Assembly (NCBI GenBank): GCA_017533795.1
Contig: JAFWIH010000009.1
Coordinates: 1 to 64,000, forward strand
DNA from: Clostridia bacterium
Lineage (GTDB): Bacteria; Bacillota; Clostridia; TANB77; CAG-508
DNA length: 64,000 bases
Direction of reading: 5' to 3'
The position numbers were made by a program, and so were the translations under genes. Shown one piece after another: positions 1 to 6,575 of this stretch. Positions within the stretch are counted from its first letter, which is position 1. Every line of letters starts with the position of its first letter. Below the pieces are notes generated by a model. That model saw nothing but the letters and a program-made list of their open reading frames with translations. It made no database searches and was not told the DNA's origin.

Positions 1-738
1 ATTATTATTGTTATTATATCTTCCATTTTGATAATTGTTTTGTCTATTGAAGTTATTATTTTTTTCTCTTAAATCATTATTTTTCTTATTGAAATTGCTA
101 TTTCTAGATTGTTTATTATCAAATCTATTATCTTTACCTGTTCTAACTACATTATTAGTTTTTATATTTGTATCTGGTTTATCAGTATTATTAACATTTT
201 CTTTGTTTTTATCCGGCAAACTACTATTATCTGATTCATCCATTTTTTTATTTTTTGGTTCTTCTTTTTCTATAGATTTTGGGGCTTCTTCTTTTTTTGG
301 TTCTTCTTTTTTTAATCCAAATAATTCACTCACAGTCATAGGTTTTGTTTGTTTGTTCCTATATACTATGTTATAATCTGAATTTTGCTTTCTTTCTACA
401 AATCCTACAGAATCTTTTCTACCAGTCTGTTTTTTATTTACTTCTTGTTTTTTCTTTTCTTCTGATATTATAACCTCTCTTCTAATAATAACAGGAGTAT
501 CGTTTTTGGACTCTTTTTTTGATTCTTTAGCTTGTTTTTCATTTTTTTTCTTATTTGATTCTAGATTGTTATTTTTCTCTTTTTTACTAAAACTATCTTC
601 GATTGTTTTAGCTTGAGTTTCGTCGACACCACTTAAATGACTTTTAACCTCTATTTTTAAAGCTTGTGCTTTTTCTAGTACCTCTTTACTTGTTAATCCT
701 AATTTTTTTGCTATTTCATGTATTTTAATCTTACCCAT
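1..738 (-). CDS. infB: Translation initiation factor IF-2, N-terminal part (runs off the window)
   Basis: The first 246 residues of IF-2, the GTPase that places initiator tRNA on the 30S subunit; the G domain lies beyond the window edge. The N-terminus MGKIKIHEIAKKLGLTSKEV is the IF2_N helical domain. It is followed by about 190 residues of Lys/Glu/Asn-rich low-complexity linker ending in an Asn-rich stretch, as is usual for Firmicutes IF-2. The ATG at 736-738 overlaps the end of ylxQ (stop at 731-733) by 8 bases, so the two are translationally coupled. It is the last visible gene of the rimP-nusA-ylxR-ylxQ-infB operon. Identity is secure from start motif and operon position. Confidence 0.95.
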   Translation of the reverse strand, partial: MGKIKIHEIAKKLGLTSKEVLEKAQALKIEVKSHLSGVDETQAKTIEDSFSKKEKNNNLESNKKKNEKQAKESKKESKNDTPVIIRREVIISEEKKKQEVNKKQTGRKDSVGFVERKQNSDYNIVYRNKQTKPMTVSELFGLKKEEPKKEEAPKSIEKEEPKNKKMDESDNSSLPDKNKENVNNTDKPDTNIKTNNVVRTGKDNRFDNKQSRNSNFNKKNNDLREKNNNFNRQNNYQNGRYNNNNN

Positions 739-1048
739 TAACATCACCCCTGTATAATTTTTCAATTTCTTGTGCTATATTGTTTTCTTTTACCCCGATT
801 ATAGCTTTGTTTTGTTTACCTATAGTCTTACTAAGTTCTTCTATGTTTCCAAAGATAATTATTGGAATATTTTCCCTTTTCGAAATCTCTATAAATTTAT
901 TTTTAGTTCTATCTGAAGCGTCTTCTGCAACAACGACAAGTTTTACTTTGTTTTTTAATATATCCTGTTCTGTACTATCAGCCCCAAATGTAATCTTTCT
1001 AGCCCTGCTTGCTAATCCAAGCATTCCTAATATTTTTCTATTTATCAA
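731..1048 (-). CDS. ylxQ: YlxQ, L7Ae-family RNA-binding protein
   Basis: A 105-residue protein of the L7Ae/L30e/S12e fold, which binds kink-turn RNA. The N-terminal LGLASRARKITFGAD and the central KLVVVAEDAS are typical of the YlxQ branch. The gene overlaps ylxR by 11 bases upstream and infB by 8 bases downstream, the standard clostridial operon arrangement. Its cellular role is not well established; the family probably acts on ribosomal RNA. The start is supported by its overlap with the end of ylxR. Confidence 0.9.
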   Translation of the reverse strand: MINRKILGMLGLASRARKITFGADSTEQDILKNKVKLVVVAEDASDRTKNKFIEISKRENIPIIIFGNIEELSKTIGKQNKAIIGVKENNIAQEIEKLYRGDVNG

Positions 1049-1298
1049 TAATTACACCTCTTAATTTTTCATATATGTCCTTTGAAATTTTAACATGTAA
1101 AATATGTTCTAATTTATTATTCTTTACTAACTTTTCAAAGCAGCCAATATCATTACATACATATATTCCTCTTCCCTGTGCTTTACCTGTTTTATCAATA
1201 AAGACTTCATCTTGTTTGTTTTTTACTATTCTTATTAATTCGTTTTTATCCTTTTTTTGAAAGCATCCCATACAAGTTCTTTGTGGTTTATTTTTCAT
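1038..1298 (-). CDS. ylxR: YlxR family protein (DUF448)
   Basis: An 86-residue basic protein with the family signatures QRTCMGC near the N-terminus and GRGIYVC in the middle; the latter is the conserved GRGAY motif of YlxR. The family has a proposed nucleic-acid binding surface and is usually encoded between nusA and infB, as here. The pairs of cysteines at the two ends of the fold are present. The role is poorly defined. It sits 29 bases after nusA and overlaps ylxQ. Confidence 0.9.
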   Translation of the reverse strand: MKNKPQRTCMGCFQKKDKNELIRIVKNKQDEVFIDKTGKAQGRGIYVCNDIGCFEKLVKNNKLEHILHVKISKDIYEKLRGVIIDK

Positions 1299-1327
1299 TA
1301 TATATCACATTCCTTAATAATATATGT

Positions 1328-2419
1328 TTATTGCTCCGCTTGTTTTCCTTCTTCTAACATTTTTCTAAACTGACTTTCAGATTTTATATCTATTTTCCAC
1401 TCTGTTAGTCTTGCTGCAAGCCTTGCATTTTGGCCTCCCTTACCTATTGCTAGCGATAATTGATCATCTGGAACAATAACCTGTGCAAATTTTCCTTCTT
1501 CATCTTCTTTTACATCTACAGCTAATATTTGTGCTGGAAGAAGTGCAGCCGCAATAAAGATTGCAGGATCTTCATTCCATTCTATTACATCAATTTTTTC
1601 ACCATTTAATTCATTTATAACATTTTGAATTCTAACTCCTTTTTGCCCTACACATGAACCAACAGGATCTATATTTTCGTTTGGAGAATATACTGCAACT
1701 TTACTTCTATACCCTGGATCACGAGAAACACTTTTTATTTCTATAACGCCTTCATATATTTCTGGAATCTCAAACTCCAATAATTTTTTAACAAAATCCG
1801 GATGACTTCTTGAAACTAATACTTGTGGTACTCCTTTTTCTCCTCTTTCAACATTTAGAACATAACCCTTTATTTTATCATTTACTCTGTAATGTTCCGT
1901 AGGAATTTGTTCTTTAACTGGCATAACACCTTCAAGTTTGCCTAAATCCATTACTACTATATTTTTATCTGCTTTTTGTACTATCCCAGAAACTATTTCT
2001 CCTTTTCTATCATTAAATTCTGTGTATACTACATCTCTTTCAACTTCTCTAATTTTTTGTACTATAACTTGTTTAGCAGCTTGAGCAGCTATTCTTCCAA
2101 ATCCCTTAGGTACTAGTTCTATTTCTACTTCGTCTCCTGCTTCTAAATTTTTGTTTATTTCTTTAGCTTGTTTAACATTTATTTGTAAATTACTATCTGT
2201 TACTCTTTTTACTACCTTTTTTATAGCATATAGATGAGTTGCTCCTGTTTTTTTATCCATAGCAACTTTTACGTTTTCCAAAGAATCAAAATTTCTTTTA
2301 TATGCAAGTACTAGAGCAGCTTCAATTGATTCTAAAACATATTCTTTTTTTATGCCTTTTTCTTTTTCTAATTCCTCTAATGCTAATATTAACTCTTTAT
2401 TATTTATAGCTTCTTTCAT
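1328..2419 (-). CDS. nusA: Transcription termination/antitermination factor NusA
   Basis: NusA (363 residues) binds RNA polymerase and nascent RNA and modulates pausing, termination and antitermination. In order there are an N-terminal RNAP-binding domain (about 1-125), an S1 domain starting at GEIVSGIVQKADKNIVVMDLG (about 135-205), KH1 with PVGSCVGQKGVRI (about 250-290) and KH2 with LAIGKGGQNARLAARLT (about 320-345). The C-terminal acidic repeats of proteobacterial NusA are absent, as usual in Firmicutes. The start has an upstream GGAGG, and rimP ends 14 bases before it. Confidence 0.97.
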   Translation of the reverse strand: MKEAINNKELILALEELEKEKGIKKEYVLESIEAALVLAYKRNFDSLENVKVAMDKKTGATHLYAIKKVVKRVTDSNLQINVKQAKEINKNLEAGDEVEIELVPKGFGRIAAQAAKQVIVQKIREVERDVVYTEFNDRKGEIVSGIVQKADKNIVVMDLGKLEGVMPVKEQIPTEHYRVNDKIKGYVLNVERGEKGVPQVLVSRSHPDFVKKLLEFEIPEIYEGVIEIKSVSRDPGYRSKVAVYSPNENIDPVGSCVGQKGVRIQNVINELNGEKIDVIEWNEDPAIFIAAALLPAQILAVDVKEDEEGKFAQVIVPDDQLSLAIGKGGQNARLAARLTEWKIDIKSESQFRKMLEEGKQAEQ

Positions 2420-2433
2420 TTTATTTCCTCCCT

Positions 2434-2892
2434 TTACCAGTTAAAAATTGTTTTTATATGTGAAATATTTTTTCTGTTTATTATATATTCTTTGTTTTCT
2501 TTTTTTATTGTAATTGTTTCTTTATTATATTCCTTAAGTTCACCTTGGTATTCTTTATTACCATTTTCATCTTTTTTAAATAATTTTATTTCTATATTTG
2601 CTCCAATATTTTGTTGTAAATGTTTATCTTTTCTTAATACCCTTTCAATACCTGGTGATGATACTTCTAAATAATATTGTTCTTTTATATAATCTGCTTC
2701 ATCTAGCATGTCTGTTATACTGTTATTTACGCGTTCGCAGTCATTTATATCTATTCCTGAATCTTTATCTATGAAGATACGTAAATAATAATCTTTTCCT
2801 TCTTTTGAATACTCTACGTCATAAAGTTCATATCCTAAACTTTCAATTTTGTTTTTAACAAGATGTTCTACTTTATCTTCTATTTTAGACAA
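2434..2892 (-). CDS. rimP: Ribosome maturation factor RimP
   Basis: RimP (152 residues) assists 30S subunit maturation. The conserved LEVSSPGIERVL motif is present near residue 75, and the C-terminal part is the small SH3-like domain. It is the first gene of the rimP-nusA-ylxR-ylxQ-infB operon; a promoter lies at 2973-3001 and a leader hairpin at 2930-2951. The ATG is preceded by GGAGAG. Length and context match the family. Confidence 0.95.
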   Translation of the reverse strand: MSKIEDKVEHLVKNKIESLGYELYDVEYSKEGKDYYLRIFIDKDSGIDINDCERVNNSITDMLDEADYIKEQYYLEVSSPGIERVLRKDKHLQQNIGANIEIKLFKKDENGNKEYQGELKEYNKETITIKKENKEYIINRKNISHIKTIFNW

Positions 2893-2929
2893 TATTCATT
2901 CTCTCCTTTTACTTTTATATTAAAACTTA

Positions 2930-2951
2930 GGAGTGGGTTTGTACCCACTCC
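2930..2951 (-). promoter_or_regulatory. Leader hairpin at the 5' end of the rimP operon transcript
   Basis: A 9-bp perfect stem (GGAGTGGGT pairing with ACCCACTCC) with a 4-base loop lies about 15-36 bases after the predicted transcription start and about 40 bases before the rimP start. It has no following U-run, so it does not look like a terminator. Structured leaders upstream of rimP are known in several bacterial groups; whether this one belongs to a described family is inference. Confidence 0.6.
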
Positions 2952-2972
2952 CTTATTAATTATGCCTTATAT

Positions 2973-3001
2973 ATTATATCCAATTTTCCTTGTAATTGCA
3001 A
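2973..3001 (-). promoter_or_regulatory. Predicted sigma-A promoter of the rimP-nusA-infB operon
   Basis: Read on the minus strand this is TTGCAA, a 17-base spacer, then TATAAT. The -35 occupies 2996-3001 and the -10 occupies 2973-2978, which puts transcription start near 2966, just before the leader hairpin. Confidence 0.7.
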
Positions 3002-3109
3002 GCTTTTTTAGAATTTTTTTCCTTTTTTTGAAAATTTTTATTTAATCAAATTTTGATAATTTGTTAAAAATAATTATTAAACTATTATTACATGTTTTAG
3101 GAGATTTTA

Positions 3110-3751
3110 ATGAATCAAATATTATATAACAAAATAACTTCGCATGAGTCAAAAGAAAAAAGCTCAAAGCAAATAGCTTTTAAATTATTGTTTTTTGGAT
3201 CAAGTTTTTTGCTTTTTGTTATTATCTCTTCCTATTTATTAAATCTACAATTACTTAATTCTAAAGATAATACTTCTCAAGTAATAGCTAATAATTATAA
3301 CATATTAAGACTATATAATACTTCTTTAGATGGTCAAGTTTATAATAAAAACGGTCAAACCTTTACTGTTATAGGAATGATAGAAATTCCAAAAATTAAT
3401 ATTTACTATCCTATAATATCTGAATCTAATGATGAATTTCTTAAAATTTCTCCATGTAGGATATCTGGTCCAATGCCAAACGAAGACGGTAACCTATGCA
3501 TTGCAGGGCATAATTATGATAATTATAAATTTTTCAGTAAAGTTTCTTCTTTAACGAATGATGATGAAATTATAATTTATAATATGAATGGTTATAAATT
3601 TATATATAAAGTTTATAGTATTTACGAAGTTTCTGCAAATGATTTATCACCTTTAAATGATGATTCAAAAATAAAAAAGCAAGTAACTTTAGTTACTTGC
3701 AATAATTTCAATTCTAATACTAGAATTATAATAAAAGCTTCTAGTATATAA
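3110..3751 (+). CDS. Sortase (membrane-anchored cysteine transpeptidase)
   Basis: A 213-residue sortase that would cleave an LPXTG-type signal and attach the protein to the cell wall. An N-terminal membrane segment (about 25-50) is followed by the sortase beta-barrel. The catalytic triad is visible: His134 in AGHNYDN, Cys197 in TLVTC and Arg205 in NTRIII, with the usual 8-residue Cys-Arg spacing. The single N-terminal anchor and lack of a C-terminal one suggest a class D/E-like enzyme; the class is not certain. The start follows AGGAGATTTTA. The gene is convergent with an LPKTG protein whose stop lies 5 bases away, its likely substrate. Codons 190-197 also form a terminator for the opposite strand. 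Confidence 0.85.
   Translation: MNQILYNKITSHESKEKSSKQIAFKLLFFGSSFLLFVIISSYLLNLQLLNSKDNTSQVIANNYNILRLYNTSLDGQVYNKNGQTFTVIGMIEIPKINIYYPIISESNDEFLKISPCRISGPMPNEDGNLCIAGHNYDNYKFFSKVSSLTNDDEIIIYNMNGYKFIYKVYSIYEVSANDLSPLNDDSKIKKQVTLVTCNNFNSNTRIIIKASSI
3673..3700 (-). terminator. Intrinsic terminator of the LPKTG gene, embedded in the sortase gene
   Basis: Read on the minus strand, a 9-10 bp stem (GCAAGTAACT with AGTTACTTGC, 3679-3700) is followed by six T residues (3673-3678) and further T-rich sequence. It lies about 56 bases past the LPKTG stop codon, inside the last 80 bases of the sortase coding region. Confidence 0.7.
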
Positions 3752-3755
3752 ATTA

Positions 3756-4127
3756 TTAAACATTATAATCTCTTAATTTTTTGTAAGCATAAACTGCTGA
3801 TAATGCTAAAGCAAATACAATGCACACAACTGATCCTGTTTCAGCAATACCTGTTTTAGGAAGATTTGTATTTGTATTGTAATTACTGCTGTTTGTATTG
3901 CTATTTGTATTAGTATTTGTAGTATTAGCTATAGAGTTAGCGTTATTTGTATTTGTATTAGTGTTAGTGTTTGTGTTTGTATTATTTGTGTTTCCTGAAG
4001 TATTTGTGTTTGTAACATCTATAAAATTTGTAGTGTTTTCAGCTGCAAAAGTATATGTTGTTGTTAATACAAGCATTAAACTTACTACCATTACTAATAA
4101 TATTTTAATTAATTTTGTTTTTTTCAT
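3756..4127 (-). CDS. Small LPKTG-anchored Asn/Thr-rich surface protein
   Basis: A 123-residue secreted protein. From the N-terminus: a signal peptide MKKTKLIKILLVMVVSLMLV ending near TFAAE, an Asn/Thr (NT dipeptide) low-complexity region of about 60 residues, an LPKTG motif, a hydrophobic segment (VVCIVFALALSAVYA) and a short basic tail. This is a complete wall-sorting signal. There is no globular domain, so it may be a spacer-like or heavily glycosylated wall protein (inference). I chose the start at 4127 because GGAGAG lies just upstream; an upstream in-frame ATG at 4154 has no better site. It is the obvious partner of the convergent sortase. Confidence 0.85.
   Translation of the reverse strand: MKKTKLIKILLVMVVSLMLVLTTTYTFAAENTTNFIDVTNTNTSGNTNNTNTNTNTNTNTNNANSIANTTNTNTNSNTNSSNYNTNTNLPKTGIAETGSVVCIVFALALSAVYAYKKLRDYNV
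3880..4010 (-). repeat. NT-dipeptide coding repeat in the LPKTG gene
   Basis: A run of imperfect 6-base units encoding Asn-Thr pairs (AAT/AAC plus ACA/ACT) makes up most of the mature protein. It is a simple-sequence coding repeat, prone in principle to length change in steps that keep the reading frame. Confidence 0.7.
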
Positions 4128-4340
4128 GTTATAATCTCTCCTTTTTATTAACATATATTTAATATTATCTAACTAACGTAAAATATTATACCATACCTTT
4201 TTTGGTTTTGCAAGCATTTTTTAAATATATATTATTCTTTTGTATTATCTACTTATAATTTTAACCTTATTGTATTTTTTAGTCAATAGTTTTTTTGATA
4301 TTTAATATTAAAATTGTGTTACTAAATTATTACTATTATA

Positions 4341-5432
4341 TTACACATTAAATTTAAACAATACAACATCTCCATCTTGCATAATGTAGTCCTTGCCTTC
4401 TGAACGGACAAGCCCTTTTTCTCTAGCTAAAGACATACTTCCCTCTTTTATTAAATCATCATATGATACTATCTCTGCTTTAATAAATCCTCTTTCTATG
4501 TCGGAATGTATCTTACCTGCTGCTTGTGGTGCTTTTGTTCCTTTTTTTATTGTCCAAGCTCTCACTTCTGGTTCTCCTGCCGTTAAAAAAGACATCAATC
4601 CTAATAAGTCATAACTTTTCTTTATTAATTTATCTAATCCAGACTCATCAAGTCCTAAAGCTTCTAGCATCTCTTTCTTATCTGTATCTTCCAGTCCAGA
4701 TAGTTCCTCCTCTATTTTTACGCATAATGGAATAACTTCAGCGTTTTCCCCTTTAGCATATTCCTTAAGTAATTTTACATTTTCCACTTGATTTGGATTT
4801 TCGATTTGTTCTTCAGATATATTTGCAATATAAATAATTGGTTTGTCAGTAAGCAAAAACATATCTTTAATAATCTCTTTTTCTTCATCATTAAAATCCA
4901 AAGCTCTTACAGAAATCCCTTCTTCAAGTTTTGTTTTTATTTTTTCTAATAATTCTAATTCAAATTGATATTTTTTATCTGCCTTAATTAGTTTTTTTGC
5001 CTTTTCAATTCTCTTTTCAACTGTTTCAATATCAGCAAAAATTAATTCTAAATTTATTGTTTCAGCATCTCTTATAGCATCTATGTTTCCATCTACATGT
5101 ACAACATTATCATTTTCAAAGCATCTTACCACATGACAAATTGCATCTGTTTCTCTAATATGTGACAAGAACTTATTTCCTAATCCTTCTCCTTTGCTTG
5201 CGCCCTTTACCAAGCCTGCAATATCAACAAATTCTACAATTGCATGTGTAACTTTTTCTGGTTTATACATTTCTGCTAATTTGTCTAGTCTTTCATCAGG
5301 TACTGCAACAACGCCAACATTAGGTTCTATTGTACAAAAAGGATAATTAGCACATTCTGCTCCAGCTTTTGTTATACTATTAAACATTGTACTTTTTCCT
5401 ACATTAGGAAGACCAACTATTCCTATTTTCAT
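4341..5432 (-). CDS. ychF: Redox-regulated ATPase/GTPase YchF
   Basis: A 363-residue Obg-family P-loop NTPase of the YchF/OLA1 group, a cytoplasmic ribosome-associated ATPase. Visible are the Walker A GLPNVGKSTMFN at residues 6-17, the switch region VDIAGLVKGASKGEGLGN, an inserted helical domain and a C-terminal TGS domain (AWTIKKGTKAPQAAGKIHSDIERGF onwards, given here only as a landmark). The NxxE version of the G4 motif (NISEEQ) indicates the ATP-preferring YchF branch. It lies 30 bases after the kinase/ParB-like gene in the thrS transcription unit. Confidence 0.95.
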   Translation of the reverse strand: MKIGIVGLPNVGKSTMFNSITKAGAECANYPFCTIEPNVGVVAVPDERLDKLAEMYKPEKVTHAIVEFVDIAGLVKGASKGEGLGNKFLSHIRETDAICHVVRCFENDNVVHVDGNIDAIRDAETINLELIFADIETVEKRIEKAKKLIKADKKYQFELELLEKIKTKLEEGISVRALDFNDEEKEIIKDMFLLTDKPIIYIANISEEQIENPNQVENVKLLKEYAKGENAEVIPLCVKIEEELSGLEDTDKKEMLEALGLDESGLDKLIKKSYDLLGLMSFLTAGEPEVRAWTIKKGTKAPQAAGKIHSDIERGFIKAEIVSYDDLIKEGSMSLAREKGLVRSEGKDYIMQDGDVVLFKFNV

Positions 5433-5462
5433 TTTATTTCAGTTCTCCTTTCAAATTTCGGA

Positions 5463-6575
5463 TTATCTTTCTATTTCGTCATCATCATCCTTTTTTATTG
5501 CTTTTTCTTCAGGATATTTACCATATATATCTGTATAATAATATGAACGCTTTTCTCCATCTACCTCTACTTTAGGGAATAATTCCTCATGGTCATATAC
5601 CATAGTTAAATACCTTCTTCTACTTACTTCATTTATAAATGGTTCTATACGTTCTCTAGCTGTGTTATTACTTCCTGGAATAAGCTCATCATCTTTTGCA
5701 ATTAAATCATATGGTATTAAATCTAGTCCAGCACTACCTGCAGCAAAGTTTCTGTGATGTCCTTCTATTATATAATAATATCCATCGACCTGTATTGCCT
5801 TTATTGGGCAATCATATTTATATCCTTCTTCTATAATCTTTTTTTCAAATTCATCAAGGTCCAATCCGATTCCTGCAGGAGCACATGTACTTCTTATGTT
5901 TTGTAGTGGTAAAAACCATCTAGGATTAGCCCATGTTTTAGCAAATGGTTTACCTTGTTTTTGTAAATCTAAACATCTTCTTATAACCTCTGTTATTTCA
6001 TCAGGACTAGCATATGAAGTATTAATAATTAAGTTATAATTGTTTTCATCAGTTAAATCCACTCCGTATCTTTGAATATATCTTGCTATTTCTCCCTCTT
6101 TTCTTCTTTTTGTACTTTCTATTGCCTGTTCTACAGTCTCATAAGAGTCTTCTCTCCCACGATCTATATCATTAAAAACTCGTTCCCCTGCAACTTTTTC
6201 ATCGACTGTTAACCTTATTGAAAAAGCATTTTCAATATTACTAAATGCTAACCTAGAATCAAATATATATACATCATTTGCCTTTGCATTTTCATTAACT
6301 TCTTTACCCTTTTGAGCTATATATGAATCTAAGTTAAGGTCTATTTCTTTTCTTTTTTCTGCAAATCTTTCATCATTATTTACTTGCTCTATAGTTGGAT
6401 TATCTATTTCTGGATGTTCCCTTTTATACATTTCTAATGAAATATCCCTAAATAAATGCCCAACGGAAATAACATGAACATTATATCCACTTTCTTCGTA
6501 ATATTTTTTTAAATGATTAACTACAGTTCCTTTTCCACTTACAGGATCCCCTGAAATAGTTATTATATTTTTCAT
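5463..6575 (-). CDS. Fusion of a cytidylate-kinase-like domain and a ParB/Srx-like domain
   Basis: A 370-residue two-domain protein. Residues 1 to about 195 look like an archaeal-type cytidylate (NMP) kinase: P-loop ISGDPVSGKGTVV at 6-18, an ISVGHLFRD segment, IFDSRLAF and the lid/ending RRKEGEIARYIQRYGVDL. After a linker (AKTWANPRWF), residues about 210-300 carry a ParB/sulfiredoxin-type motif YYYIIEGHHRNFAA with an upstream IRSTCAPAG; this fold is used by ParB CTPases and free-serine kinases. The last 30 residues are acidic. The ATG is immediately after the thrS stop (TAA-ATG), so the two are translationally coupled. Each domain is recognisable; the function of the fusion is unknown to me. 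A role in nucleotide or amino-acid phosphorylation is inference only. Confidence 0.75.
   Translation of the reverse strand: MKNIITISGDPVSGKGTVVNHLKKYYEESGYNVHVISVGHLFRDISLEMYKREHPEIDNPTIEQVNNDERFAEKRKEIDLNLDSYIAQKGKEVNENAKANDVYIFDSRLAFSNIENAFSIRLTVDEKVAGERVFNDIDRGREDSYETVEQAIESTKRRKEGEIARYIQRYGVDLTDENNYNLIINTSYASPDEITEVIRRCLDLQKQGKPFAKTWANPRWFLPLQNIRSTCAPAGIGLDLDEFEKKIIEEGYKYDCPIKAIQVDGYYYIIEGHHRNFAAGSAGLDLIPYDLIAKDDELIPGSNNTARERIEPFINEVSRRRYLTMVYDHEELFPKVEVDGEKRSYYYTDIYGKYPEEKAIKKDDDDEIER

Noticed and set aside
35..376. Open frame on the + strand over infB
   Set aside because: It is the complement of the low-complexity IF-2 linker; hydrophobic Phe/Leu runs come from AT-rich antisense codons and no ribosome site is present.
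3898..4134. Val/Phe-rich frame opposite the LPKTG gene, and the NT repeat as a possible CRISPR-like array
   Set aside because: The frame is antisense of the NT repeat. The repeat units are short, contiguous and coding, with no spacers.
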